From: Euryarchaeota archaeon UBA346
Lineage (GTDB): Archaea; Thermoplasmatota; E2; DHVEG-1
Length of the DNA: 25,018 bases
Direction: 5' to 3'
Assembly (NCBI GenBank): GCA_002496355.1
Contig: DAJP01000093.1
Coordinates: 40,449 to 65,466, forward strand
The notes below the pieces were generated by a model. It saw nothing but the letters and a program-made list of their open reading frames with translations. It was not told the origin of the DNA and searched no databases. Made by a program: the position numbers and the translations under genes. Shown piece after piece: positions 16,155-24,734 of the stretch; position 1 is the first letter of the stretch, and every line of letters starts with the position of its first letter.

Positions 16155-16598
16155 ATGACAAATGATTCTAATGAACTGAATGAAAAAGAAGAAAATAAAA
16201 AGGATTCATCAACCTCACAAACTTCTTCTCAAATCTATCCGCCTGAACAACATGGAACGGTAAAAGAAAAGGTATTCTATCGTGAAGTCATCAAATCATG
16301 CTGGACTCATGAACCATGGTTATATTTCAAAATTGTTGTAAAAAGCAATGAAGAAATGGGAGAGTATATTGCATTACACGGTCTTGTTCCACAAAATGAA
16401 CTCCCGGTGCATCTGCGATATAATATACCAGAAAACGAAATTTGGATACGAAAAAATGTCTATGAAGACATTGAAAGACGAAGATCGATTCTTGCGCACG
16501 AATATGCTGAACTTGATTTGATGATTAGTCATGCGATGAGTTACAAAGAAGCCCATGAACACGCAGAATTTTTTGAACATCTCTTTTATCATGATTAG
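16155..16598 (+). CDS. Hypothetical protein with HExxE and C-terminal His cluster (147 aa)
   Basis: I do not recognise a family. The first ~35 residues are polar and low in complexity (Asn, Glu, Lys, Ser and Thr), likely disordered. Residues ~38-100 look like a mixed alpha/beta domain. The C-terminal helical part has R108-R-R followed by H115-E116-x-x-E119, then H126, H134, H136, H142 and H146. This is suggestive of a metal site, possibly a minimal HExxE metalloprotease-like arrangement or a structural metal, but neither is demonstrated. The AAGGAG site seven bases upstream supports the start. It is transcribed away from the glutamate dehydrogenase operon and ends four bases from the convergent GNAT gene. 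Confidence 0.7.
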   Translation: MTNDSNELNEKEENKKDSSTSQTSSQIYPPEQHGTVKEKVFYREVIKSCWTHEPWLYFKIVVKSNEEMGEYIALHGLVPQNELPVHLRYNIPENEIWIRKNVYEDIERRRSILAHEYAELDLMISHAMSYKEAHEHAEFFEHLFYHD

Positions 16599-16602
16599 TT
16601 CT

Positions 16603-17130
16603 TTATTTTCTACCTTGTTCTTTTTTCTTCGTAAATGATTTCTTTTTTTGAATAAGCCACATCCCTTCAGGTGTAAACCCATAGGATTTATAGAAATGAA
16701 ACGCTGGGTTTTTAAAAGCGACACCTACTCCAACAAAATCAATATCCCGTGCATAGAGCTGAGCAAGCATTGCCTCAAGTAACTTATTTCCAATCCCCCT
16801 ATGGCGATATCCAGGATGGACACAAACCTCATCGATAAAACCTATGCGTTCTATTCGATAGACACGGGCTTCATCTCTTTCTCCTACATGTCCTGTGATG
16901 ATTCCGATAACTTTTTTTTCATCTTCTGCCACAAGAAAAAATTGATTTGGATCCTTAATCAATTCTTGTTGATGATTCATGATATATTTTTGACATTTCT
17001 CCTTTGGTTTCAGGCTATCGAGGGTGCCACTATAATGGGTATGTTCCAAAGAGGATATCCAGTATAATTCAAAAAATTCCTTCAAATCTTCTTCGGTTCC
17101 CTTGCGAATAGCAATAGGTTTTTTCTTCAT
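16603..17130 (-). CDS. GNAT-family N-acetyltransferase
   Basis: A 175-residue acetyl-CoA-dependent acyltransferase. Motif A is VCVHPGYRHRGIGNKLLEAM with the acetyl-CoA pyrophosphate-binding R-x-x-G-x-G at 109-114. Motif B is NPAFHFYKSYGFTPEG near 141-156. The N-terminal AIRKGTEEDL start is typical of the fold. The C-terminus is very basic (KKKSFTKKKEQGRK), which may aid binding to an acidic partner. The acceptor (protein N-terminus, amino acid or small amine) cannot be inferred. AAGGA lies five bases upstream of the ATG. It follows the second glutamate dehydrogenase on the same strand after 65 bases of T-rich DNA, so co-transcription is possible but uncertain. Confidence 0.88.
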   Translation of the reverse strand: MKKKPIAIRKGTEEDLKEFFELYWISSLEHTHYSGTLDSLKPKEKCQKYIMNHQQELIKDPNQFFLVAEDEKKVIGIITGHVGERDEARVYRIERIGFIDEVCVHPGYRHRGIGNKLLEAMLAQLYARDIDFVGVGVAFKNPAFHFYKSYGFTPEGMWLIQKKKSFTKKKEQGRK

Positions 17131-17160
17131 GGATGTCCTTTTTTTTTTTACTTGAACCAG

Positions 17161-17188
17161 AGAGAAAGAAAAATAAAAAAGAAGAAAG
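17161..17188 (-). terminator. U-rich terminator after glutamate dehydrogenase 2
   Basis: On the minus strand this is a long T/C-rich run starting eight bases after the stop codon, with TTTTTTATTTTTC at its core and no hairpin. Archaeal RNA polymerase often stops at such U-tracts. Confidence 0.4.
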
Positions 17189-17195
17189 GATTGTT

Positions 17196-18533
17196 TTAAA
17201 TGAGTCCTTGGTCGATCATGGCATCAGCGACTTTGACAAATCCTGCGATATTGGCACCTTTTACATAGTTGACGAAGTCGCCTTCTTTTCCATATTTCAC
17301 GCAAGAGTTATGAATTTGTGCCATAATCCATTGTAGTTTTTTATCGACTTCCTCTCGGCTCCAAGAGATACGAGCACTATTTTGTGACATCTCCAGGCCA
17401 CTGGTTGCCACACCGCCTGCGTTTGCTGCTTTTCCCGGTCCATAGAGAATCTTATTTTCGATAAAAATCTCGACACCTTCAGGTGTTGTTGGCATATTTG
17501 CTCCCTCTGCGACTAGGATACAGCCATTATCAACGAGTGTTTTTGCATCTTGTTTGCTAATTTCGTTCTGTGTCGCTGAAGGAAATGCACAATCACAAGG
17601 GAAATGCCATGGTGTTTTTCCTGCTTCATAGTCGCATTTGTATTTCTCTGCGTATTCTTTGATACGTCCGCGTTGAACATTTTTCAGTTCCATGAGATAG
17701 ACGAGTTTTTTATCATCGATACCAGAAGGATCATAGATGGTCCCTGAAGAATCCGACAGGGTGACTACTTTTCCGCCAAGTTGATTTATTTTTTCTACAG
17801 TATATTGCGCAACATTCCCGGACCCTGATACAACACAGGTTTTTCCTTTGAATGACTCTCCTTTTGTCTTCAGCATTTCTGAAGCAAAGTACGTGGAACC
17901 ATATCCGGTTGCTTCGGGCCGTATCAAACTACCACCCCAGTTCAATCCCTTACCCGTAAGCACTCCAGTAAATTCATTCCTAAGTCTTCTGTACTGTCCG
18001 AACATAAAACCGATCTCACGACCACCAACACCGATATCCCCCGCGGGAACATCTGTATCTGGGCCGATATGTCGTTGTAATTCGGTCATAAAAGACTGAC
18101 AGAATTTCATGACCTCGTTGTCGGTTTTTCCTTTTGGATCAAAATCAGATCCTCCTTTCCCACCGCCCATTGGTAGTGTCGTCAAACTGTTTTTAAACAC
18201 CTGTTCAAATGCTAAAAATTTTAAAATACTTAAAGTGACGCTAGGATGAAAACGAAGTCCACCTTTGTATGGTCCTATCGCGCTATTCATTTCAATGCGG
18301 TACCCTCTATTAATTTGTATTTCTCCTTTATCATCTAACCAGGGTACTCTAAACAAAATGACCCGTTCAGGTTCTACCATTCGTTCTAATATTTTTGCCT
18401 TTTTATATTTCGGATTTTTCTGAATGTATGGCATGAGACTTTCAACGACTTCTTGAACTGCTTGATGAAACTCTTTCTCCCCTGGGTTTTTTTCTTTTAC
18501 TTTTATCATGAACTCTTCGACAGATTTCTCCAT
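17196..18533 (-). CDS. gdhA: NADP-type glutamate dehydrogenase 2
   Basis: A 445-residue hexameric-type glutamate dehydrogenase resembling the bacterial NADP enzymes (E. coli GdhA, 447 residues). Catalytic and substrate residues are intact: K90 in GPYKGGLRFHPS, K114, K126 in PMGGGKGGSDFDPKGK, and D166 in DVPAGDIGVG. The coenzyme domain has SGSGNVAQY and the second strand ends in TLSDSSGTIYD, the Ser/Asp pattern typical of NADP-preferring enzymes. That predicts a biosynthetic role, making glutamate from 2-oxoglutarate, ammonia and NADPH. A GGAGG site lies seven bases upstream and a TATA element further up. It clearly differs from the first copy and is not a recent duplicate; a bacterial origin is possible. 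Confidence 0.95.
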   Translation of the reverse strand: MEKSVEEFMIKVKEKNPGEKEFHQAVQEVVESLMPYIQKNPKYKKAKILERMVEPERVILFRVPWLDDKGEIQINRGYRIEMNSAIGPYKGGLRFHPSVTLSILKFLAFEQVFKNSLTTLPMGGGKGGSDFDPKGKTDNEVMKFCQSFMTELQRHIGPDTDVPAGDIGVGGREIGFMFGQYRRLRNEFTGVLTGKGLNWGGSLIRPEATGYGSTYFASEMLKTKGESFKGKTCVVSGSGNVAQYTVEKINQLGGKVVTLSDSSGTIYDPSGIDDKKLVYLMELKNVQRGRIKEYAEKYKCDYEAGKTPWHFPCDCAFPSATQNEISKQDAKTLVDNGCILVAEGANMPTTPEGVEIFIENKILYGPGKAANAGGVATSGLEMSQNSARISWSREEVDKKLQWIMAQIHNSCVKYGKEGDFVNYVKGANIAGFVKVADAMIDQGLI

Positions 18534-18540
18534 TAATATG

Positions 18541-18585
18541 CCTCCATTATTTTTTGTGGTTTGGTATCAGTATTTCCTTTTAATA
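18541..18585 (-). promoter_or_regulatory. Promoter and GGAGG site of glutamate dehydrogenase 2
   Basis: Minus-strand TATTAAAA (complement of 18578-18585) predicts transcription from about 18556. GGAGG (complement of 18541-18545) is seven bases before the ATG at 18533. Confidence 0.5.
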
Positions 18586-18664
18586 CTTTCTCTCAATTTC
18601 TATGAAGAAAAGCGCATAACAATATTGATAAAGGAGAAATTTTTATTCAATTGATTTAAACTTT

Positions 18665-19786
18665 TTATGGAAGAATTTTTTTAGTTTTAAGCCCATGTCC
18701 CGTCAATGGTATTATCACACAATTATTTTTTCTCATATTTAATTTCTTAAAACCTGCGACAGCAACCGCTGATGTCGGCTCAATATAATATCCTTTTTTC
18801 CCCATAACGGCTAATGCATCACGTATCTCTTTTTCGCTTACCGAAAGGATATCACCGTTTGTTTCTTTTACTGAATGAAGAATATCGTTTGCTCTCACAG
18901 GTTCGGTAATAGCGATACCTTCTGCGATGGTCTCTTTTGAGGTTTTACGGGTGATTGACGTACCATTGTTTTTCCATGCATCAGATAATGGTGCGCAGTT
19001 CTTCGCTTGCACACCGATAATCTTCGGAAGATCGTCGATGATCCCCTCATGTTGCAGTTCCTTTAAACCGATATACGCTCCGTAGAGCAAAGTGCCGTTA
19101 CCCACAGGGACAATCAGAACGTCAGGTGATTTCCACCCGAGTTGTTCAACGATTTCAAAGACCCAGGTTTTTGTTCCCTGGAAAAAAAACGGGTTCCAAT
19201 AATGACTCGCATAATATGTTGTCTGCGCATGAAGCAATGCTGCCTGTGCGGTATCCTGCCGACTCCCCTTTATCCTATGCATATGAGCCCCGTACCGTGT
19301 GATCTGCAGGAGCTTTTCAGGGGAGGTTTTCTCAGGGACATAGACATGACACTCGATGGATGCCTTTGCGCAATACGCCGCTATCGCAGCACCAGCGTTT
19401 CCGGAAGAGTCCTCAACGACGTTTTTGAGTCCCAGCTCCTTTATCTTACTGATCAGGACTGATGCGCCACGGTCCTTATACGATCCGCTTGGGAACAGAT
19501 ATTCCTGTTTAATCAAAACGTTTTTCCCGAACAACTCCTCCGGGATGAGCGGGGTGAATCCTTCATCAAACGATACGATAGAACGATCCTGGTCTATGGG
19601 AAGTGCTTCCCGGTATCGCCAGAGGGTTGGTTTTCTTTTTTTGATTTTTTCTAGAGGGAACCGGGCATGAAAATCGACGGTTAAAAGCCCGCCGCAGGTA
19701 CACTTCCATCGTGGCTCAGATGAAGGATATGTGTTCTGACATGTTTGGCATCGTAGTGTACTTTTCATTGAAGTGTTGATTTTCAT
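18665..19786 (-). CDS. thrC: Threonine synthase (PLP-dependent, zinc-ribbon type)
   Basis: A 373-residue fold-type II PLP enzyme. Numbered from the ATG at 19786, it opens with a zinc ribbon (C13-x-x-C16, then C29-x-C31-GG), as in many archaeal threonine synthases. PLP Schiff-base Lys104 lies in SGSYKDRGAS, the cofactor contact SSGNAGAA follows at 128-135, and a glycine-rich phosphate loop, PVGNGTLLYGAY, lies further on. It should convert O-phosphohomoserine to threonine. Other enzymes of this fold, such as diaminopropionate-type lyases, are less likely given the ribbon. An in-frame TTG at 19816 would add ten residues and an ATG at 19768 would remove six. I prefer 19786, which lies close below a T-rich TATA-like stretch. 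Confidence 0.85.
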   Translation of the reverse strand: MKINTSMKSTLRCQTCQNTYPSSEPRWKCTCGGLLTVDFHARFPLEKIKKRKPTLWRYREALPIDQDRSIVSFDEGFTPLIPEELFGKNVLIKQEYLFPSGSYKDRGASVLISKIKELGLKNVVEDSSGNAGAAIAAYCAKASIECHVYVPEKTSPEKLLQITRYGAHMHRIKGSRQDTAQAALLHAQTTYYASHYWNPFFFQGTKTWVFEIVEQLGWKSPDVLIVPVGNGTLLYGAYIGLKELQHEGIIDDLPKIIGVQAKNCAPLSDAWKNNGTSITRKTSKETIAEGIAITEPVRANDILHSVKETNGDILSVSEKEIRDALAVMGKKGYYIEPTSAVAVAGFKKLNMRKNNCVIIPLTGHGLKTKKILP

Positions 19787-19821
19787 AACCCTATGTAAAT
19801 CTTTTGCTCTCTGCAAAAAAA

Positions 19822-19852
19822 TAAAAAAAAAAACACGGCTTACCGTGTTTTT
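19822..19852 (-). terminator. Hairpin plus U-tract terminator after the S8 protease
   Basis: AAAAACACGG (19829-19838) and CCGTGTTTTT (19843-19852) form a perfect ten-base stem with a CTTA loop. On the minus strand it is followed by about nine further T's. It sits 20 bases after the protease stop codon, in the right orientation to end that message and separate it from threonine synthase. Confidence 0.75.
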
Positions 19853-19872
19853 AAGAGTGATAGCTGTGTTGT

Positions 19873-22593
19873 TTACACTTTGATGTAGAACAGCAGTACT
19901 GTCGCGTTCTGTGTGATGGTCGCTGAGCTGTAGGGGTGTGTCGCGGAGACGGTGATAACCGTTCTGCCAAACCCTAGGATGAAATCCGAGCTGATCGTCC
20001 GTTCCCCGCCAGGTGCAATACTTAACAAGCTTCCCCCGGTCTGTTTACCTAGGAACACATTCCCTGAGAGCGTGATATTCCATTGTACCTTTGTAATATC
20101 TATAGCACCTGTGTTCTTGATGACGGTTTTTATCTTGAACAGTCCACCAGAGACCATACCTATCTCGAGCTGTGGCGCGATGATGGTGAGATCAAAGGGT
20201 TCCGACCAGCCACTTTCAGTTCCTAGCAGGTTTTTTGCTTTCGCAGTGATCGAGTAGTTCCCTTGCTCAGACCAGGTGTGTGAGATGATGACCGGGGTTC
20301 CAGAGGCTGAAGGGCCGAACCATTCGGTGTGATCTCCATCACCCCATTCAACCCAGTAATAGATATTTGAATTCCCTGGATCGGTTGTGACGAAGGTGAA
20401 ATCCATCTGTCTCCCTACATCACCTTGGGTTGATCCATTGACTGTTGGTGGGAACGGCCCGGACAGCACGGGGCTGACCACTAAAGCATAGTCTGCATCC
20501 AACTCTGGTGTCTCCACGTGAGAATCCTGGATTACCTCATCGGCCTTTACCTGGATTGTCCAAGACCCGACTTCTGGATTCTGGATGAAGACACATTCCA
20601 CGGTATCCTTCGTATCAGGAGTCCCATCTGGCTGGGACCAGACACCTGTCTTCAGGCCATAATTCCCCCAGTACTCGACATCTGAGGGGGAAATGACCTT
20701 CAATGTCAAATCATTGATGCGGTGCTGTGTCGGGACACCAGGGTTTCCCGCAGGATCTGCATAGGTCATGGTGACCTTCAAATACGGTGAACCTGACTCC
20801 ACTGCAACAATATGGGTTGATACCTCAAGGTTTTCAAGGACATCCTCTTCATTGATGATATAGAAATTATCTCGTAAATCGTACATATTCTTCAATGAGG
20901 GCATCCCCCATCCCTGGTGCATCCGGGTCAAATCCTCGGATGTTCCATTGAAGGGGTATTGTTCAGCAGTGTTGATCATCATGGCTTTTGCTGTCGTCAT
21001 ATGCGGACGGTTCTCGAACACTGTTCCATCCGGGTCAACATCGTTTCCGAAGATGCCATCAGACCACATCTGATAGAATAATCCGAAATGACCCGCGATG
21101 ATGGGTGTTGCCCCGCTTGTACCACCAAAGTTATCGGTGTAAGCGGTCGGACTCCCTCCTGTTGTGGTGAATATCCAATCATAAAAAGAACAGAGGTCAG
21201 GTTTGATTCTTCCATCTGTGGCTGGTCCAATACTTGCCCCATAGTTCCATTCGTCATCGGTTTTTGTCAGTGTATCTTGATGATAGACTGCTCCACCAGA
21301 AACGATGTTCTTTGCCCATGCCTGTGGCCGAGACATTTGGTCACCAGCATTGCTTTGTGACTGGCAATGCAGGACGTCGAAATCAAAAAGTGCGGAGTCG
21401 GTGTCTGCGGATATCGTGGTGTACTCGGTCGTCCGATCGCTACCGACACTCGAGGTCTCAAACACTCCATAGTACGGATCTTGACCTAACTCCCCGGTAT
21501 GGATATATCGATTCGTCCCCTCTAAGCCGATATAATTGTAATCGCCGACGATCCCTTGACCTGCGGGAAGCATCCCTCGAGCCTGCGGGTTACCGGTTCC
21601 ATCCCCGAAGACAATCCCTGAGGTCGAGGCGCCATGATAGTCACTTCCGACGCTCCCATGTGGGATTAATGGACGTGATTGGAAATCAACATGAACCAGA
21701 TTAAATCCCGCATCGAATACCTCCCCTCGGACGCCGCTCCCATTATAACCTGCGACAGACTCGATGTAGTTCGCGCCACCGATCTCCCGTGCGATATCCA
21801 TATCCGCCTCATACGGGCTCCATCGATCAACAAACAGGACTTCATCCCAGCGGATCATCTGAAAGAGCTGATCAGGGGTCAAGGTAGCCTCGATGAGGAA
21901 CTTTCCTGCATCCGCTTTGTTGACGAGTCCTCCAATCGATCGTATCCGTTCACTCACTGCAGTTTTTTGTTCAACAGAGAGCACCTGGATGTTATATTGT
22001 TTCAAAGGATAGCGTTGGTACGCGTTTTCTAGGTTATCGAGCATGAATTCCTCAAGTCGGTACGCAGGGTGATACATTCCTATCCATCGGACATAGGGGA
22101 GTGTTTCTACCTCTGTGCGGACTGATCCGGTCATTTCCACGAGATACGCGTATTGAGCGATATAATGCCGTACGATACCACCGTACGTGGTGATCGCTTC
22201 TTGGAATTCTTCAAGAGGCTGAGTGAAGAACTGGACGATATACAGATGGGTATCATCGCTTGCAGCAAGCAGAGGTATGATCGCTGGTTCCCCCATCAAG
22301 GGGTCGAAGCGTGCGTACCGAAGACCAAGTTCATAGGATGGTTGAACAGTTCTTGCAATGGTTTTTCCACCATCTAAACTGATTGAATAAAACGGTACTT
22401 CTGCACCGGTGTCTAATTGTTCATCCCATAATTTTATGAGAACTGATGAGGCGGGCACCATGATACTTCGTTCATTCATGATCGTCCTATTCCCTTGGGA
22501 AAACACCGTATTTCCCGTGGCGTTCAATGCTGTCGGGATGCACAATGCACAGACGATTAGGCTTATTATGAAATATTTTATTTTTCCATTCAT
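19873..22593 (-). CDS. Secreted S8 (subtilisin-like) protease with PKD domain
   Basis: A 906-residue exported serine protease. A signal peptide covers about residues 1-25 (K4/K6 then a hydrophobic IISLIVCALCIP core). Residues ~30-265 look like a propeptide or N-terminal regulatory region. The catalytic triad is Asp294 (EVFDAG), His320 (YHGASTSG) and Ser493 (GGTSGATP), with a likely oxyanion Asn415 in QSNAGD. Residues ~575-705 resemble a P-type jelly roll, ~714-804 is a PKD domain with EWGDGD, and ~808-906 is a further beta-sandwich with KNTG and ILGFGRTVITV. I recall this tail from Thermoplasmatota surface proteins. It probably degrades proteins outside the cell, supplying amino acids to the glutamate-metabolising genes around it. 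No C-terminal anchor is seen. Confidence 0.92.
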   Translation of the reverse strand: MNGKIKYFIISLIVCALCIPTALNATGNTVFSQGNRTIMNERSIMVPASSVLIKLWDEQLDTGAEVPFYSISLDGGKTIARTVQPSYELGLRYARFDPLMGEPAIIPLLAASDDTHLYIVQFFTQPLEEFQEAITTYGGIVRHYIAQYAYLVEMTGSVRTEVETLPYVRWIGMYHPAYRLEEFMLDNLENAYQRYPLKQYNIQVLSVEQKTAVSERIRSIGGLVNKADAGKFLIEATLTPDQLFQMIRWDEVLFVDRWSPYEADMDIAREIGGANYIESVAGYNGSGVRGEVFDAGFNLVHVDFQSRPLIPHGSVGSDYHGASTSGIVFGDGTGNPQARGMLPAGQGIVGDYNYIGLEGTNRYIHTGELGQDPYYGVFETSSVGSDRTTEYTTISADTDSALFDFDVLHCQSQSNAGDQMSRPQAWAKNIVSGGAVYHQDTLTKTDDEWNYGASIGPATDGRIKPDLCSFYDWIFTTTGGSPTAYTDNFGGTSGATPIIAGHFGLFYQMWSDGIFGNDVDPDGTVFENRPHMTTAKAMMINTAEQYPFNGTSEDLTRMHQGWGMPSLKNMYDLRDNFYIINEEDVLENLEVSTHIVAVESGSPYLKVTMTYADPAGNPGVPTQHRINDLTLKVISPSDVEYWGNYGLKTGVWSQPDGTPDTKDTVECVFIQNPEVGSWTIQVKADEVIQDSHVETPELDADYALVVSPVLSGPFPPTVNGSTQGDVGRQMDFTFVTTDPGNSNIYYWVEWGDGDHTEWFGPSASGTPVIISHTWSEQGNYSITAKAKNLLGTESGWSEPFDLTIIAPQLEIGMVSGGLFKIKTVIKNTGAIDITKVQWNITLSGNVFLGKQTGGSLLSIAPGGERTISSDFILGFGRTVITVSATHPYSSATITQNATVLLFYIKV

Positions 22594-22601
22594 TTAAAAT
22601 T

Positions 22602-22640
22602 CCCCTTCGATTTATTTTTTTATATTATAGATATAATTAT
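22602..22640 (-). promoter_or_regulatory. Protease promoter region and ribosome binding site
   Basis: AAGGGG (complement of 22602-22607) is eight bases before the ATG at 22593. AT-rich TATA-like sequence (ATAATTATATCTATAATATA on the minus strand, about 22621-22640) lies further upstream. The exact TATA box is ambiguous. Confidence 0.45.
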
Positions 22641-22773
22641 TTAATGCAGAGCCTCTAATTAAACGTTCCTATATCCCCTGTTTCGAAAAACGTCCTAATA
22701 AACAGATACGTTTTGAAAAAACTTTGTTTCCATTTGTAAAGAACAGGAGATTCGATAAGCTATTAAAACAGAA

Positions 22774-22840
22774 TCTTTATACAGCCTGCGTGACAGAAAT
22801 GAATCATTTTTGTCCTTACGAATACCAACAATAGGTGAGG
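22774..22840 (+). promoter_or_regulatory. glnA promoter and ribosome binding site
   Basis: CTTTATACA at 22774-22782 predicts a transcript start near 22804. GGTGAGG at 22834-22840 overlaps the GTG alternative start and is well placed for the ATG at 22844, which decides the start. The leader of about 40 bases shows no obvious riboswitch. Confidence 0.5.
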
Positions 22841-22843
22841 AAT

Positions 22844-24193
22844 ATGATTAGCACATATACGATGAAATCATTGAATAAAGAATCTGTTTTAGCTATGGTT
22901 CGAGAAAACAATGTTCATTTTATCCGATTACAGTTTATCGACATTCTTGGGTCACCGAAGAACATTGTCATCCCTGCTCAAGGACTTCAGTCCGCCTTAG
23001 ATGAAGGTGTTCCTTTTGATGCATCATCGATCGCGGGTTATGCTACGATTGAGGAGTCCGATAAAATCGCAAAACCAGATCCAGCAAGTTTCGTGATCCT
23101 TCCAGAAACTGTCGAGGAACGGAAAACCGCGAAGCTGAACTGTGATATCTACGAGCCGAACGGGAAACGATTCGAAGGTGATGTGAAATATATTTTGGAA
23201 AAAATGGTTGATAAGGCCGCGAAGCTTGGCTATGTCTACAACACTGGTCCTGAATGCGAGTTTTTTTTGTTTAAAAAAAATGGTGAAGACTCTACAATCG
23301 TTCCAAACGACACCGCAGGGTATTTTGATTTGTCACATCGTGATCTTGCTGAGGGGGTCCGGGCGGACATCTCTCTGGCGCTGGAGGCTGTCGGGATCCA
23401 ACCCTATACTGCTCATCATGAATGCGCGGATGGTCAGCAGGAGATTAACTTTCATTACGCGGATGCGATCTCTACCGCTGATCGGGTGATCACCCTGAAA
23501 TATATCACAAAGGTCATTGCGACCAAACATAATCTTCATGCCTCGTTCATGCCAAAACCACTCTTTGGACAATGTGGCTCTGGGATGCATACCCATCAGT
23601 CGCTCTTCACATTCGATGGTTCCAATGCATTCTTTGATCCGTCTGATAAAAACCAGCTTAGTCCGGTGGCGTACCAGTTCATCGCTGGTCTGCTGAAATA
23701 CATAAAGGATCTCTCGTGTGTGTTGAATCAGACCGTGAACTCCTATAAACGGCTCGTTCCTGGTTATGAGGCGCCGACGTATATCTCTTGGGCGAACCGG
23801 AATCGCAGTGCGCTCATCCGTATCCCGTCGAAGCGTGGGAATGGCACGCGTTGTGAGCTGCGGAACCCTGATGTCGCCTGCAACCCGTACCTCGCATTTT
23901 CCGTGATGCTTGCTGCAGGGTTACGAGGCATCGAAGACAAACTTGAGGCACCAGCCCCGGTGGAGAAGAACATCTACGCATTATCCGAAGAAGAGCGTCA
24001 AAAATATGGTATTGAGCAGCTCCCGGAAAGCCTAGGACATGCGATAGCGGTGATGAGTAAGAGTGACCTGGTTCGGGAAACCCTCGGGGATCATGTCTTT
24101 GAGAATCTGATTCATGTGAAACGAAAAGAATGGGACACTTATCGGTTACAGGTAACCAAATGGGAAGTGGAGACGTATCTTCCTCTCCTCTAA
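22844..24193 (+). CDS. glnA: Glutamine synthetase type I
   Basis: A 449-residue type I (alpha-like) glutamine synthetase, which makes glutamine from glutamate, ammonia and ATP. The N-terminal beta-grasp domain ends with PFDASSIAGY (58-66, the DGSS loop with Ala in place of Gly). Metal-binding E137/E139 lie in GPECEFF, followed by HHECADGQQEINF, ATP-binding KPLFGQCGSGMHTH (238-251) with H249, the flap RLVPGYEAP and a catalytic RIPSKRG block. Length matches the short form without the 25-residue insertion of the adenylylated beta type. An in-frame GTG at 22835 would add three residues, but GGTGAGG favours ATG 22844. The gene is followed by a winged-helix regulator that may control it. Confidence 0.96.
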   Translation: MISTYTMKSLNKESVLAMVRENNVHFIRLQFIDILGSPKNIVIPAQGLQSALDEGVPFDASSIAGYATIEESDKIAKPDPASFVILPETVEERKTAKLNCDIYEPNGKRFEGDVKYILEKMVDKAAKLGYVYNTGPECEFFLFKKNGEDSTIVPNDTAGYFDLSHRDLAEGVRADISLALEAVGIQPYTAHHECADGQQEINFHYADAISTADRVITLKYITKVIATKHNLHASFMPKPLFGQCGSGMHTHQSLFTFDGSNAFFDPSDKNQLSPVAYQFIAGLLKYIKDLSCVLNQTVNSYKRLVPGYEAPTYISWANRNRSALIRIPSKRGNGTRCELRNPDVACNPYLAFSVMLAAGLRGIEDKLEAPAPVEKNIYALSEEERQKYGIEQLPESLGHAIAVMSKSDLVRETLGDHVFENLIHVKRKEWDTYRLQVTKWEVETYLPLL

Positions 24194-24292
24194 TGTAAAG
24201 CCTGATCCGCTACCTATTCATTTTTTTTCCTTTTCTTTGTTAAAGAAACGTTATTAATTGACGAATGTATTCAGGGTGAGACGGGTGCGGTT

Positions 24293-24730
24293 ATGGGCTT
24301 TGAAATGCAGATTGTTAGTAACACACCACTCACTGGTGAGGAAGATTTTGATACCGCGGCGAAGATGTTCTTCGAACAAATCGGGTATCTCTCTAAAGGA
24401 TCTGATCCCTTGATCCCCTACAAGATATTCGCGGATTTTTTCCTCAAACACCCGACAAAGGCATGGTTTGTCGATGACATCGCAGCAACCCTGAAAACCT
24501 CCCGACCGACCGTGTATCGGCATCTCAACAAACTGAAAGGATTCGATATCCTTGAGGAAGTCTCCGTGTTTGATGAAGTCTCTAAACAACAGAAAAAAGC
24601 ATACCGGTTACGATACGGGAACTTTGAGAAAGCATGGAACTTCGTCGAAGCACATATTAAAGTAGCAGTTGAGAATTACGGCAAGACAGTCGAACATCTT
24701 CAACGACTCATCGAAACAAAAAGGAAGTGA
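24293..24730 (+). CDS. Winged-helix DNA-binding regulator
   Basis: A 145-residue basic protein. The core at about 42-105 is a winged helix: FADFFLKHP, then VDDIAATLKTSRPTVYRHLNKLKG, with the recognition helix around SRPTVYRHL, then a beta wing ending in KKAYRLRYG. A C-terminal helix (about 110-145) may mediate dimerisation. No metal-binding or effector domain is visible. It follows glnA on the same strand after 99 bases of partly T-rich DNA with its own possible TATA element near 24250, so it may be a separate unit. Control of glnA or of the downstream gene is inference. The second in-frame ATG at 24305 is an alternative start. Confidence 0.82.
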   Translation: MGFEMQIVSNTPLTGEEDFDTAAKMFFEQIGYLSKGSDPLIPYKIFADFFLKHPTKAWFVDDIAATLKTSRPTVYRHLNKLKGFDILEEVSVFDEVSKQQKKAYRLRYGNFEKAWNFVEAHIKVAVENYGKTVEHLQRLIETKRK

Positions 24731-24734
24731 CGCA

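Noticed and set aside
21234..21704. 156-residue plus-strand frame inside the protease gene
   Set aside because: It is antisense to the well-supported S8 protease catalytic region, rich in Arg/Ser/His as expected of a complementary frame, and has no family features.
22594..22843. Riboswitch or structured leader upstream of glnA
   Set aside because: The region is AT-rich with promoter-like elements for both directions, and I found no extended stem-loop or known riboswitch core.
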